Below are positions 8,371 through 16,745 of a stretch of DNA of 36,739 bases, one piece after another. Source of the stretch: Cryobacterium glucosi. Its GTDB lineage: Bacteria > Actinomycetota > Actinomycetes > Actinomycetales > Microbacteriaceae. Under the pieces are notes generated by a model, which ran no database searches, was not told where the DNA came from, and saw only the letters and a program-made list of their open reading frames with translations. Location of the stretch: the NCBI RefSeq assembly GCF_004402235.1, contig NZ_SOFS01000001.1, positions 1 to 36,739 of the forward strand, given 5' to 3'. Positions within the stretch are counted from its first letter, which is position 1, and every line of letters starts with the position of its first letter. A program made the translations under genes and the position numbers.

Positions 8371-8799
8371 ATGGTTCCCGAGATCAACATCTGGGCGGTA
8401 CTGCTCGCCACCGCGTCGAGCATGGCCGTCGGGTCGGTCTGGTATTCGCGCCGGGTCTTCGGCGGGTACTGGATGCGTACGGTCGGCCATGACGAGGAGA
8501 GCATGCGCGGCAACGCGGTCGCTCCCATCGTGATCACCGTCCTCGTGAGCTTCGTCACCGCGTGGGTGCTCGCGGGCGCCATCGCGATCACGCAGAACTT
8601 CTACGGCGGCAGCTTCCTCGCCAACGCGCTGCTGACCGCGCTGATCCTCTGGGCAGGTTTCACCGCCGCCCGGATGGTCACCCACGACGTCTTCGACCGG
8701 CGCCCCGCCGGGCTCACCGTGCTCAACCTGGCCCACGAGCTCGTGACCCTCGAGGTGATGGCCCTGATCATCGGCCTGATCGGCATCAACTCCCTCTGA
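8371..8799 (+). CDS. DUF1761-like small membrane protein
   Basis: A 142-aa protein with four predicted membrane segments: INIWAVLLATASSMAVGSVWY, PIVITVLVSFVTAWVLAGAI, a segment around ANALLTALILWAGFTAARM, and the C-terminal LVTLEVMALIIGLIGI. The N-terminal helix ending in W-Y and the middle helix with an alcohol-rich face fit the DUF1761 family, whose function is unknown. AGAGG lies 8-10 nt before the ATG. It follows the DUF255 gene after 49 bp on the same strand and could be co-transcribed with it. Confidence 0.8.
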   Translation: MVPEINIWAVLLATASSMAVGSVWYSRRVFGGYWMRTVGHDEESMRGNAVAPIVITVLVSFVTAWVLAGAIAITQNFYGGSFLANALLTALILWAGFTAARMVTHDVFDRRPAGLTVLNLAHELVTLEVMALIIGLIGINSL

Positions 8800-8996
8800 A
8801 CCCGCGCCGGAGGTCCCGGCGCCGTCATCGGGGCGGGTCGCCGGGCAACGTAGACTGGGAGGAACGCTACCGCTTGCTGTCGGCTGCCGGTTCCCGGCTC
8901 AGACCGGGTCGCGGCCGCCGGCACGTACCGGACGCACTCTCCCCGGCAACACACGGTTGCCCCGTTGATGAGTGTTCCCATTTCCCGAGGAGGACC

Positions 8997-10823
8997 ATGG
9001 TTACCGTCGATCGTTCAGCCGCAGAGCCGTCTGTCGTCCCGGTGAGCCCGGCCGGCACCGCCAGCGCTCCGGGCACCGCCAACTCCGCCGTCCCCGTGCT
9101 CTCGCTGAGCACGGAACCCGAACTGGTCCTGCTCTCCCCGGACGCCCGCACCCGCCGCTTCGACCGCGACGACGTCGTCGTGCGCAAGGGCGAAATCGCC
9201 CTCATCAACGGCCACTTCACCCCGCACGAGTCCATGGTCAGGGACCTTCTCGCGATCGCCCACGCCCTCGACGCCGCCGGCATCGACTTCCTGCTCGTCC
9301 GCGGCGATCACGACCGCCCGGTCCTCGCCGTCGATCGCAAGCGCCGCAAGCACATCACCCGCGCGCTCGCCGAGGCATTCTCCAACGACCCCTTCTACGC
9401 CAAGCCCCTCGACGGGCACCTCACCCAGCCCCTCCTGCTCGCCGACGGCGCCCTCACCACCCTGCGCAAGTCATCCGTGTTCCGGGTCTACCGCCCGCGC
9501 ATCGAACCGATCGGCCGCCTCCGGTACGGCGCCGAGACCGCGTTCCAGTTCGAGCTCTGGTTCTTCGGCGAAGACGAGATCGTCGCCCCGGTCGAGAACT
9601 CCCTGATGCGCAAGCGGATGCCGCGTGGCGAGGCCCGCGAGACCACCATCACCCTGTATGGGCGCACCTGGCGCACCCTGCAGCACATGTTCGACGATCT
9701 CGCGAGCGACGTGAGCTTCGACATCGACATGGTCTTCTCCTGGGTCGACGGCTCCTCGAGCGATTTCCAGCGCGAACGCGCCAAGCGGATGAAGGCATAC
9801 GTCGTCGGCAGCGGCGACGAGTCCGACGCCCGCTTCCGGCAGATCGACGAGCTCAAGTACGCCCTCCGCAGCGTCTACATGTTCGCGCCCTGGGTGCGCC
9901 GCATCTTCATCGCGACGGACTCGCCGGCGCCCGAGTGGCTCGCCGAGCACCCGCGCGTCACGATCATGAACAGCGAGGACTTCTTCCCCGACCCGAGCGT
10001 GCTGCCGACCCACAACTCGCACGCCGTGGAGAGCCAGCTGCACCACATCCCCGGGCTCGCCGAACACTTCCTGTATTCCAACGACGACATGTTCTTCGGC
10101 CGCCCGGTCGGACCGGAGTTGTTCTTCTCGCCGGGCGGCGTCACGAAGTTCATCGAGGCATCCACCCGGATCGGCCTCGGCGAGAACGACCCGAGCCGCA
10201 GCGGGTTCGAGAACGCCGCCCGGGTCAACCGGGCGCTGCTCCGCGAGCGCTTCGGCAAGGTCACGACCCGGCACCTCGAGCACACGGCGGTGCCGATGCG
10301 GAAGAGCGTCCTGCTCGAGCTCGAGGCGGAGTTCCCCGAGGACTTCGCCCGCACCGCGGCGAGCCAGTTCCGTTCGGCGACCGACATCTCCGTGACGAAC
10401 TCGCTCTACCACTACTACGCGCTGACCACCGGGCGCGCGGTCGAGCAGACCCAGGCCAGGTCGCTCTACATCGAGACGACGCTCAAGCTCGCGCTGCGCC
10501 AGATGAACAAGCTCCGCAAGCGCCGCGACCAGGACATGTTCTGCCTCAACGATGGCAGCTTCCCCGAGATCTCGGACGAGGTGCGCCGCGCGGCCGTGAC
10601 CGAGTTCCTCGAACAGTACTTCCCGATCGTCGCGCCGTGGGAGCGCGAGGCGCAGGCCACCGCGAGCGGCACGCCTGCCGCCACGGACAGCGTCTCCCCG
10701 GGCGCCGAGTTCGCCCGGTTCGGCCGAGAGGGGCAGTCGCACCGGCGCATCTCGGCGGAATCGGGCGAACTCGCCGGTGCGGCGGTCGCGATCGCGCTCG
10801 GCCAGGCGCCGCGGCCCGCTTAG
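8997..10823 (+). CDS. Stealth-family hexose-1-phosphate transferase
   Basis: A 608-aa member of the Stealth family, enzymes that transfer sugar-1-phosphate from a nucleotide sugar to a glycan, as do bacterial capsule phosphotransferases and the catalytic part of human GNPTAB. The conserved regions appear in order: CR1 with [11 protein letters not shown] at about residue 242, CR2 with [19 protein letters not shown] from about 282, continuing to [18 protein letters not shown] and [12 protein letters not shown] near 341-368, CR3 with [13 protein letters not shown] near 423, and CR4 with the [13 protein letters not shown] stretch near 515. The N-terminal 240 residues are a family-typical variable domain. 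ATG 8997 has a strong GAGGAGG 4-5 nt upstream. No capsule export or glycosyltransferase genes surround it. The stop TAG overlaps the stop of the converging phosphodiesterase. The 197-bp upstream gap probably holds its promoter; none is clear. Confidence 0.9.
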   Translation: MVTVDRSAAEPSVVPVSPAGTASAPGTANSAVPVLSLSTEPELVLLSPDARTRRFDRDDVVVRKGEIALINGHFTPHESMVRDLLAIAHALDAAGIDFLLVRGDHDRPVLAVDRKRRKHITRALAEAFSNDPFYAKPLDGHLTQPLLLADGALTTLRKSSVFRVYRPRIEPIGRLRYGAETAFQFELWFFGEDEIVAPVENSLMRKRMPRGEARETTITLYGRTWRTLQHMFDDLASDVSFDIDMVFSWVDGSSSDFQRERAKRMKAYVVGSGDESDARFRQIDELKYALRSVYMFAPWVRRIFIATDSPAPEWLAEHPRVTIMNSEDFFPDPSVLPTHNSHAVESQLHHIPGLAEHFLYSNDDMFFGRPVGPELFFSPGGVTKFIEASTRIGLGENDPSRSGFENAARVNRALLRERFGKVTTRHLEHTAVPMRKSVLLELEAEFPEDFARTAASQFRSATDISVTNSLYHYYALTTGRAVEQTQARSLYIETTLKLALRQMNKLRKRRDQDMFCLNDGSFPEISDEVRRAAVTEFLEQYFPIVAPWEREAQATASGTPAATDSVSPGAEFARFGREGQSHRRISAESGELAGAAVAIALGQAPRPA

Positions 10824-11794
10824 CCCAGAACCGGGATCGGCGTGGTCATCGGCGGCTCACGGAGCGCCGGGAGAGTACCCGCGCCCATGATCGTGATGCC
10901 CGACGCGGCGAGGCGGCGGGCGCTCTCCTCCGGGTCGATGTAGTCGAGGGGGGCGTAGCTGCCGAGCGGCACGACCGAGTGCAGCACGGTGTCCGGGTAG
11001 ACGTGCACGAGGTTGAACGCGCGGGCGCCGTCGCGGCCGCGGGTGCCGCCGACGGGCACGTTGAGGTCCTGCGTGTAGCAGGTGGCCGAGGCCACCGACA
11101 CCGGGATGCCGGCGAACATCGCGGTCGAGGAGTAGTGCAGGTGTCCGGCGATGATGCTGCGGACATCCGTGCCGCGGAGCACCTTGGCGAGGCGGGCCTG
11201 GCCGCGGAGCTCGACGGAGACGGCGAGGTCGAGCACACTCGGAACGGGCGGGTGGTGCATTGCGAGAATGGTGCCGTCGGGAGCGGGAACGCTGAGTTCC
11301 TCGGTGAGCCAGGCGAGCTGGGCGTCGGTGACCGTGCCGAAGTGCTGGTGGGGCACCGAGGTGTCGAGCGTGATGATGCGGAGGCCGCCGATGTAGTCGA
11401 CGCGGTCGATCGGTGCTGTCGACGAGGGCTGGCCGAGGAGTTCCGCGCGGAAGGCCGAGCGGTCGTCGTGGTTGCCCATCACCCAGATCACCCGGGCGCC
11501 GAGGCGGGCGGCGGCCGGCTCGACGATGCTGCGGACGAGGGCGTAGGCATCCGGTTCGCCCTTGTCGGCCAGGTCGCCGGTGATGATGATGGCGTCGGGA
11601 CGGCCAGAGGATGCCTCGACCTCGGCGAAGAGTTCGGCGAGGTGCCGGGCGCTGTCGACCTGGTCGTAGAGCCTGCCGCCATCGGCCAGAACATGGGTAT
11701 CGCTGAGGTGGAGCAGGAAATAGTCCGGCCTAGGGTATTCGGCCGTTCGCAGGTTCAAATGAACTTTCCATTCGTCGGGACTGTTTGCACTCAT
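10820..11794 (-). CDS. Metallophosphoesterase, CpdA-like cyclic nucleotide phosphodiesterase
   Basis: A 324-aa calcineurin-type phosphoesterase. Metal-binding motifs are all present: SDTH (D32, H34), GDLAD (D74), GNHD (N108, H109), MHHPP (H180/H181) and GHLH (H218, H220). This set and spacing match the class III cAMP phosphodiesterase (CpdA) branch, which in actinobacteria also acts on other 2',3'-cyclic and phosphodiester substrates, so substrate is uncertain. The ATG at 11794 starts the conserved protein; the frame stays open for 360 codons upstream only because of antisense codon bias in the divergent oxidoreductase gene. Its TAA stop and the TAG stop of the converging Stealth gene share three bases (10820-10823), leaving no room for a separate terminator. 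Confidence 0.88.
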   Translation of the reverse strand: MSANSPDEWKVHLNLRTAEYPRPDYFLLHLSDTHVLADGGRLYDQVDSARHLAELFAEVEASSGRPDAIIITGDLADKGEPDAYALVRSIVEPAAARLGARVIWVMGNHDDRSAFRAELLGQPSSTAPIDRVDYIGGLRIITLDTSVPHQHFGTVTDAQLAWLTEELSVPAPDGTILAMHHPPVPSVLDLAVSVELRGQARLAKVLRGTDVRSIIAGHLHYSSTAMFAGIPVSVASATCYTQDLNVPVGGTRGRDGARAFNLVHVYPDTVLHSVVPLGSYAPLDYIDPEESARRLAASGITIMGAGTLPALREPPMTTPIPVLG

Positions 11795-11989
11795 CGTTGA
11801 GTCGACTGACTCTACTCCGAATATTCGACCAGCCGACCTTGAACGGCCGGTGTATTCCAGACGAACATGCCGACGGGACCGGAGAAGAGCCGGCGGGGCC
11901 CGGCCGTTCGCGGGCAGCGGAAGCCCGTCCGCGAGCGCCGCTGCATCCGAGGGGTGCCGGGTCTTGCGCGCCCTGAATAGGCTGGGCGC

Positions 11990-12907
11990 ATGGCTCGTTT
12001 CGTGCGTTTCTCCGAATTCGGCGGCCCGGAAGTCCTGCGGGTGATCACCTGCGATCCGCCTGCCCCCGGCCGCGGCCAGGTGCGGGTGCGGGTGCACGCC
12101 GCGGGGCTCAATCCCGTGGACTGGAAGATCCTCCGCGGCGGTCCGGCCGCCGGCGCGTACAGTGTCGTCCTGCCGAGCGGCAACGGGAATGATTTCTCCG
12201 GCGTCATCGACGGACTCGGTGCCGGCGTGACGAGCTGGGCCGTCGGCGACGCCGTGCTCGGCGGCTCGCGTATGTTCGCACAGGCCGACTGGCTCGTCGT
12301 CGAAGCATCCGCCGTCATCCGTAAACCGGATGCGCTCGGTTTCGTCCCTGCCGGGGCCCTCGATATCGCGGGCCGCACCGCGACGGCGTCGGTGCGCTCG
12401 CTGGCGCTGACCCGAGACGACACGGTGCTCGTGAGTGCGGCCGCCGGGGGAGTCGGCGTCCTTGCCGCGCAGCTCGCCGTGCGCACCGGCGCGGCCGTTG
12501 TCGGAACCGCGAGCCCGGCGAACCACGATTTCCTCCGCAGTCTCGGCGTCATCCCCGTCGCATACGGCCCCGGTCTCGCCGACCGGGTGCGCGCGCTCGT
12601 GCCCCGGGTGACGGCTGCGCTCGACAACAGCGGTCCCGCCACGATCGACGCCGCCCTCGAACTCGGTGTGCCGGGCGGCCGCATCAATACGATCGCCGCG
12701 CGCGGCCACCGGGCGGATGCCGGCATCACCGGCGTCGGAGGTCAGGCGGCCCGCCCTGGCGACCTGGCCGCCCTCGCCAACCGGGTCGCGAGCGGGGACG
12801 TGGTGCTGCCGGTCGACCGGGTATTCCCGCTCGAGGAGGTCGCGGACGCCTACCGCTACCTGATGGGCGGGCACGTGCGCGGCAAGGTCGTGCTCGCCCT
12901 GGTCTGA
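11990..12907 (+). CDS. NADP-dependent quinone oxidoreductase-like MDR protein
   Basis: A 305-aa zinc-independent medium-chain dehydrogenase/reductase. The N-terminal GroES-like domain begins [18 protein letters not shown], with [21 protein letters not shown], and the nucleotide-binding domain carries [16 protein letters not shown] (about residues 145-160), the glycine motif of the quinone oxidoreductase branch. The zinc-ligand cysteines of alcohol dehydrogenases are absent. The likely activity is NADPH-dependent reduction of quinones or enones; the natural substrate is unknown. TAGGCT lies 9 nt before the ATG and no ribosome site is seen, which fits a leaderless transcript. The last codons are duplicated just downstream with the stop (see the repeat at 12898). 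Confidence 0.85.
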   Translation: MARFVRFSEFGGPEVLRVITCDPPAPGRGQVRVRVHAAGLNPVDWKILRGGPAAGAYSVVLPSGNGNDFSGVIDGLGAGVTSWAVGDAVLGGSRMFAQADWLVVEASAVIRKPDALGFVPAGALDIAGRTATASVRSLALTRDDTVLVSAAAGGVGVLAAQLAVRTGAAVVGTASPANHDFLRSLGVIPVAYGPGLADRVRALVPRVTAALDNSGPATIDAALELGVPGGRINTIAARGHRADAGITGVGGQAARPGDLAALANRVASGDVVLPVDRVFPLEEVADAYRYLMGGHVRGKVVLALV

Positions 12908-12925
12908 GCCCGACCTGGTCTGAGC
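12898..12925 (+). repeat. Duplicated gene end, 16-bp period, includes the stop codon
   Basis: CCTGGTCTGAGC occurs at 12898-12909, where it holds the TGA stop of the oxidoreductase gene, and again at 12914-12925. The 16-bp period moves the second TGA into another frame. Seen directly. Confidence 0.8.
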
Positions 12926-12933
12926 GGGGCGGA

Positions 12934-12958
12934 TCAGGGGTGGGTCAGGGGTGAGTCA
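12934..12958 (-). repeat. 11-bp tandem repeat carrying minus-strand stop codons
   Basis: TCAGGGGTGGG at 12934 is followed by TCAGGGGTGAG at 12945 and a third TCAG at 12956. Read on the minus strand this gives three TGA triplets 11 bp apart, the middle one ending the small gene at 12945-13181. The period is not a multiple of three. Confidence 0.75.
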
Positions 12959-13181
12959 GTCCCTCGGTGGTTCCCGGAAGGGTGGGCCGGGTCACGGTGT
13001 CCTGCTCGTAGGGTTCGGAGGGTTCGGCCTGGGCGCTCGCGGCCCGGCGGCGCTCCTCTTCGAAGTCGCCCTCGAGTCCGCTGAAGCCCTCGGCACCGGC
13101 CGGGTGGGCGCCCCGCGACGTGGTCCCGCGTGCGGGATGGTCCTTGTCGGCGACGTGCCGACCGTGGTGTGCAGCAAACAT
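12945..13181 (-). CDS. Small acidic hypothetical protein (78 aa)
   Basis: A short reading frame starting [17 protein letters not shown] and ending in LTHP. It is hydrophilic, rich in Glu, Ala and Pro, with a charged stretch [19 protein letters not shown], and looks disordered. Third-position G+C is high in this frame, which supports coding, and it resembles the small disordered proteins common in actinobacteria, but I know no family. The ATG at 13181 lacks a good ribosome site. It converges with the oxidoreductase gene; both ends carry stop-containing duplications. A longer upstream extension of the same frame looks like noise. Moderately supported only. Confidence 0.45.
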   Translation of the reverse strand: MFAAHHGRHVADKDHPARGTTSRGAHPAGAEGFSGLEGDFEEERRRAASAQAEPSEPYEQDTVTRPTLPGTTEGLTHP

Positions 13182-13251
13182 GCCAGTCACGGTACGCCGC
13201 GTCCCTGCCGAGTCAAGGGCTAGCGTGCGGCGGGCACCTGTGCAGCGGTGG

Positions 13252-13280
13252 TTCGCGGGAGTCCCCGCACGGTGTACCTT
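13252..13280 (+). promoter_or_regulatory. Possible promoter upstream of a two-hairpin element
   Basis: TTCGCG at 13252-13257 and TACCTT at 13275-13280 are separated by exactly 17 bp. The -10 fits the actinobacterial TANNNT pattern; the -35 is a weak match. Transcription would start around 13287, immediately before two hairpins (13289-13307 and 13310-13343). Confidence 0.25.
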
Positions 13281-13309
13281 CAACATCACAGCAGTTGAAT
13301 TCTGCTGAG

Positions 13310-13343
13310 AAGGACCTCGGCGGCGTTCGGCCCCGGGGTCCTT
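13310..13343 (+). terminator. Hairpin resembling an intrinsic terminator
   Basis: AAGGACCTCGG (13310-13320) pairs with CCGGGGTCCTT (13333-13343) through one G-U, giving an 11-bp stem with a 12-nt loop, followed by TGCTTTGG, a poor T-tract. A smaller hairpin, CAGCAG-TTGAATT-CTGCTG (13289-13307), sits just before it. No gene ends here, so it may terminate a short RNA or form part of the leader of the PAP2 gene. Confidence 0.4.
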
Positions 13344-13350
13344 TGCTTTG

Positions 13351-13380
13351 GCCCGGTGTCGCCCGGTGTCGCCCGGTGCC
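13351..13380 (+). repeat. Three tandem 10-bp units
   Basis: GCCCGGTGTC, GCCCGGTGTC and GCCCGGTGCC lie head to tail directly after the hairpin, in the leader of the PAP2 gene. Non-coding as far as can be seen. Confidence 0.8.
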
Positions 13381-13468
13381 GTTGACTGCGACGTCCTGTT
13401 CGGTGTCCGATCCGGCGTTTCTGCGGCCTCACCCACGGTCTGTCCAGCGAGTCGTGCGAAGCTGGACT

Positions 13469-14383
13469 GTGCGCTCCCTCTCGACAACAGGATTCCTGCG
13501 ATATCTCGGCGGCGCGATCGTCGCGTCGGCCGTCTTCGTCGCGCTGTACCTCTTTTTTGTGCGGACCCTGCACGGGCAGACGATGGACCAGCTCGCCTAT
13601 GACGGCTCGATCTTCGGCCGTCGCAGCGTCACGGTCGTCACCCAGCAGGTGCTCGACCAGGTTCCGACCGTCTCGGTCGTGGCCGGCGCCGTCATCACCG
13701 GGATCATCACGGCCGTGCGCCGCGATCTCCGCACGCTCGTCGTCGCGGTCGTCGTCGCCCTGGGGGCCGTCGTCACGACCCAGGTCCTCAAGGACATCCT
13801 GCTCACCCGTCCCGATCTCGGGGTCGACGGTTACGCCGGCAACTCGTTCCCGTCCGGGCATACGACGGTCGCCGCGGCATCCGCTCTTGCCGTGTTCCTC
13901 GTCTCGAGCCCGCGGACCCGCTGGCTCGCCGCACTGCTCGGCTCGGCGTTCGCGGCCGTCGCGGGCGTCTCCACGCTCGCGAACGGCTGGCACCGCCCGA
14001 GCGACGTCATCGCCGGGCTCCTGGTCGTCGCGGTCTGGGGCTGCGCGGGCGGCATCGCGCTCTGGGTATGGGGCGCATCGCCCCGCAGCCTGCGAGCGCG
14101 CGGGTCGGCACGCCGGTTCGCGGCGGGGAACGCCGACCCGGACGCGGGGACCGGTCCCCTGGCCCCGACCCGCGGAACGCCCGCGATCGGATACCGCATC
14201 CAGCTCTGGTTCGTCGTGCCGTTCTGCCTGGTCGCGGCCGCGGCGTTCCTCGTGACGTTCTTCGGCGCCTCCGGCCCGAACAGCGAGGCCGTCATCGCCT
14301 ACGTCGGCGGGGTCGCGGCGATCTGCGCCGCCGGATCCCTCGTCGCGTTCGTCGCAACCCACCTCTTCGACCGCCTGCCCTGA
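13469..14383 (+). CDS. PAP2-superfamily membrane phosphatase
   Basis: A 304-aa integral membrane protein of the type 2 phosphatidic acid phosphatase family, likely dephosphorylating a lipid phosphate or polyprenyl diphosphate at the outer face of the membrane. Motif 1 is KDILLTRP (one residue shorter than the textbook K-x6-RP), motif 2 is PSGHTT, and motif 3 is STLANGWHRPSD, in which the usual Arg of SR-x5-H-x3-D is Thr. Six helices are visible in the core. A further C-terminal pair (IQLWFVVPFCLVAAAAFLV and a last helix near AYVGGVAAICAAGSLVAFV) lies beyond the PAP2 domain. The GTG at 13469 was chosen because the hydrophobic core begins at once; TGGACT just upstream could be a -10 box of a leaderless transcript. 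The altered motif 3 may mean different chemistry or simply a subfamily. Confidence 0.8.
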   Translation: MRSLSTTGFLRYLGGAIVASAVFVALYLFFVRTLHGQTMDQLAYDGSIFGRRSVTVVTQQVLDQVPTVSVVAGAVITGIITAVRRDLRTLVVAVVVALGAVVTTQVLKDILLTRPDLGVDGYAGNSFPSGHTTVAAASALAVFLVSSPRTRWLAALLGSAFAAVAGVSTLANGWHRPSDVIAGLLVVAVWGCAGGIALWVWGASPRSLRARGSARRFAAGNADPDAGTGPLAPTRGTPAIGYRIQLWFVVPFCLVAAAAFLVTFFGASGPNSEAVIAYVGGVAAICAAGSLVAFVATHLFDRLP

Positions 14384-14433
14384 GCTGCGGGGCGCCCGAC
14401 CGGTCACGCGGTCCGGCGCGAATCGTCCGGCGC

Positions 14434-14634
14434 TCAGGCGCCGATCAGGACGAGTACGTGATAGACGACGTAGACCGGCCAGACGATCGCCTGGAGCAGC
14501 CCGAGGATCACACCCCAGAACGTTCCGCTCGAGACCGAGACGAAGTAGATCGCCGCTCCGATGTAGGCCAGGAAGAGGACGAAGCCCCACGGTCCGTCCC
14601 GCACGATCACCCGTCCACGTCCGTCCATGGCCAT
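14434..14634 (-). CDS. Small membrane protein (66 aa)
   Basis: A 66-aa protein with two membrane helices, GFVLFLAYIGAAIYFVSV and FWGVILGLLQAIVWPVYVVY, separated by SSGT. The helix pair with W-P-x-Y-V-V-Y is typical of small membrane proteins conserved in actinobacteria, for which no function is known. GGAGGAG lies 4 nt before the ATG at 14634, a convincing start. It lies downstream of poxB on the same strand, but a strong hairpin separates them. Confidence 0.75.
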   Translation of the reverse strand: MAMDGRGRVIVRDGPWGFVLFLAYIGAAIYFVSVSSGTFWGVILGLLQAIVWPVYVVYHVLVLIGA

Positions 14635-14728
14635 CAGCTCCTCCGATTCCGCACGCCCCGGTGACTGTCCTCTGGGCCTCAGGGTAGCCCGAGTGCAGCC
14701 AGCGCGACACGGGGCGGCCGCGCCGGTT

Positions 14729-14768
14729 TCGGCGGGCCGCGCCCGCCGTTTCGGGCGCGGCCCGCCGA
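14729..14768. terminator. Perfect 17-bp stem-loop after poxB
   Basis: TCGGCGGGCCGCGCCCG (14729-14745) and its exact complement (14752-14768) flank the loop CCGTTT. It starts 11 bp past the poxB stop. It has no T-tract on either strand, so it would act as a U-less terminator or an mRNA end-stabiliser. A smaller competing hairpin, CGCCG-GTTT-CGGCG, overlaps its left arm. Confidence 0.6.
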
Positions 14769-14779
14769 TGTGGGCGCGA

Positions 14780-16525
14780 CTAGAGCTTGTGGATGTTCGT
14801 GCGGGCGAGCTGCACGGCCTCGCCGACGCCGCCGTTCAGCACGACTCGGGAGAGGGCGAGCGCGAAACCGCGCACCTGCGCCCCGGTGATCGTCGGCGGC
14901 ATGCTCAGGGCGAGCGGGTCGGTGACGAGGTCGACGAGCGCGGGCCCGTTGTGCTCGAAGGCGCGCTCCAGGGCGCCGCGGATGTCGGCGGGATCCTCGA
15001 CCCGCTGGCCGTAGATGCCGAGGGCGTTGGCGACGGCGGCGTAGTCGACGGCCGGAACGTCGACGCCGAAGTCGGGGTAGCCGTCGACGAGCATCTCGAG
15101 CTTGACCATGCCGAGGGTTGAGTTGTTGAACACGACGATCTTCACCGGCAGGTTCTGCGCGGCGACGGTGACGAGCTCGCCGAGGAGCATCGAGAGGCCG
15201 CCGTCTCCGGACAGGGTCACGACCTGGCGCCCCGGGTGGCTCGCCTGGGCGCCGATCGCCTGGGGGAGCGCGTTGGCCATCGATCCGTGCAGGACCGAGG
15301 CGAGCATCCGCCTGCGCCCGTTCGGGTTGATGTACCGGGCCGCCCAGACGTTGCACATGCCGGTGTCTGCGATGAAGACGGCGTCGTCTGCGGCGACCTC
15401 GTCGAGGATCGAGGCCGCGTACTCGGGGTGGATCGGCGTGCGCTTCTCGACGTTGCGCGGGTTGCCGTCGACCTTGTGCATGAGCTGTTCGTGGTGCTTG
15501 AGGGTCTTCTCGAGGAAGCGCCGGTCGGCGGTGCGGGTGATCAGCGGGGTGACCGCGTTGAGCGTCGCCGCGACGTCCCCGTGCACCGGCACCGTGACGT
15601 TCGTGCGCCGGCCGATGTGTTCCGCACGGATGTCCACCTGCGCGATGACGACATCCGTGCCGTCGGGCAGGAATTGCGAATATGGGAAGTCGGTGCCGAG
15701 CAGGATGAGCAGGTCGGCGTCGTGCATGCCGTCGTGGGCGGCGCCGTAGCCGATCAAGCCGGTCATACCGACGTCGAAGGGGTTGTCGTACTGGATCCAC
15801 TCCTTGCCGCGCAGGGAATGCCCCATCGGGGCGGCGAGCAGGTCGGCGAAGGCGACGACCTCGTCGTGGGCTCCTGCGACGCCGATCCCGGCGAAGATGG
15901 CGATCTGGCGGGCGTTGTTGATGGCGTCGGCGAGGCGCTGCACGTCGGCCGTCGAGGGCACGAGCGTGCCCGGCTTGGTCAGGGTGATGGTCGGCGCGGT
16001 GCCGACGGAGGGCAGCTCGGCGATGTCGCCCGGGAGCGTGACGACGGCGACGCCGCGGAGCCCGATGGCGTGGCGCATGGCCATGCTCACGACGCGCGGG
16101 GCCTGGGCGGCGGAGCTGACGAGTTCGCAGTAGTTGGAGCACTCGACGAAGAGACGGTCGGGGTGGGTCTCCTGGAAGAAGGAGCTGCCGATCTGGGCGC
16201 TCGGGATGTGGCTCGCGATCGCGAGCACGGGTGCCCCGGAGCGTTGGGCGTCGTAGAGGCCGTTGATGAGGTGCAGGTTTCCCGGTCCGCAGCTCCCTGC
16301 GCAGACCGCGAGCTCACCCGTGAGTTGAGCCTCGGCGCTGGCCGCGAAGGCCGCGGCCTCCTCGTTGCGCACGTGCACCCAGTCGATGCCGCCCTTCGCG
16401 GAGCCGCCGCTGCGCCGAACGGCGTCGACGATCGGGTTGAGGCTGTCGCCGACGATGCCGTAAATGCGGCGCACGCCGGAGTCGATGAGCTGGGCGATGA
16501 TCTGGTCGGCGACGGTCGTGGCCAC
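14780..16525 (-). CDS. poxB: Pyruvate dehydrogenase (quinone), thiamine-diphosphate enzyme
   Basis: A 581-aa ThDP- and FAD-dependent enzyme of the pyruvate oxidase family. It oxidises pyruvate to acetate and CO2 and passes electrons to the quinone pool at the membrane. The N-terminal Pyr domain holds the cofactor-activating Glu in VRNEEAAAFA (near 55-56); the central FAD domain follows; the C-terminal PP domain has SGDGGLSMLLGELV near residue 437 and FNNSTLG. The tail NIHKL matches the short membrane-binding ends of PoxB proteins. GTG at 16525 is preceded by GAGGGAG at good spacing and begins ATTVADQIIAQL, the normal N-terminus; the open frame further upstream is not conserved-looking. It is divergent from the type III PKS across 220 bp. 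Confidence 0.9.
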   Translation of the reverse strand: MATTVADQIIAQLIDSGVRRIYGIVGDSLNPIVDAVRRSGGSAKGGIDWVHVRNEEAAAFAASAEAQLTGELAVCAGSCGPGNLHLINGLYDAQRSGAPVLAIASHIPSAQIGSSFFQETHPDRLFVECSNYCELVSSAAQAPRVVSMAMRHAIGLRGVAVVTLPGDIAELPSVGTAPTITLTKPGTLVPSTADVQRLADAINNARQIAIFAGIGVAGAHDEVVAFADLLAAPMGHSLRGKEWIQYDNPFDVGMTGLIGYGAAHDGMHDADLLILLGTDFPYSQFLPDGTDVVIAQVDIRAEHIGRRTNVTVPVHGDVAATLNAVTPLITRTADRRFLEKTLKHHEQLMHKVDGNPRNVEKRTPIHPEYAASILDEVAADDAVFIADTGMCNVWAARYINPNGRRRMLASVLHGSMANALPQAIGAQASHPGRQVVTLSGDGGLSMLLGELVTVAAQNLPVKIVVFNNSTLGMVKLEMLVDGYPDFGVDVPAVDYAAVANALGIYGQRVEDPADIRGALERAFEHNGPALVDLVTDPLALSMPPTITGAQVRGFALALSRVVLNGGVGEAVQLARTNIHKL

Positions 16526-16745
16526 GGGACTCCCTCGGATAGGCGGGCACCGGCCCGCGGTTGGCGACGCGCGTCCCCGTTGCCCCACGCCACATTCCAG
16601 CCTAGGCATCACTCCGCTCCACGGAACCGCGCCCAGCGGATTCACTGCCGGCACCCAGTTTCGGGATCCGGGCATCCGTCGGCCGTTGCCGCCGCGCGCG
16701 AAAATGGGGGGTGTGCCTCGCAGGGCCGCGTGTAACACTGGGGCT

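Noticed and set aside
11748..11764. GGTTCAAATGAAC resembling a tRNA T-loop
   Set aside because: No acceptor, D or anticodon arm can be folded around it, and it lies within the phosphodiesterase coding sequence.
8972..11800. A 942-codon open frame on the plus strand spanning two genes
   Set aside because: It is the +1 shadow of the Stealth gene followed by antisense of the phosphodiesterase; the product is Arg/Pro/Ala-rich with no motifs.
11795..12874. Long N-terminal extension of the phosphodiesterase on the minus strand
   Set aside because: The extra 360 codons are antisense to the oxidoreductase gene. The conserved phosphoesterase starts at 11794.
12951..13223. A 90-codon Gly-rich frame on the plus strand opposite the small acidic gene
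   Set aside because: Codon positions fit the minus-strand frame better; the plus product is a Gly/Val/Leu string with no ribosome site.
15236..16735. A 499-codon open frame on the plus strand
   Set aside because: Antisense to poxB, which has clear ThDP-enzyme motifs. The product shows only biased composition.
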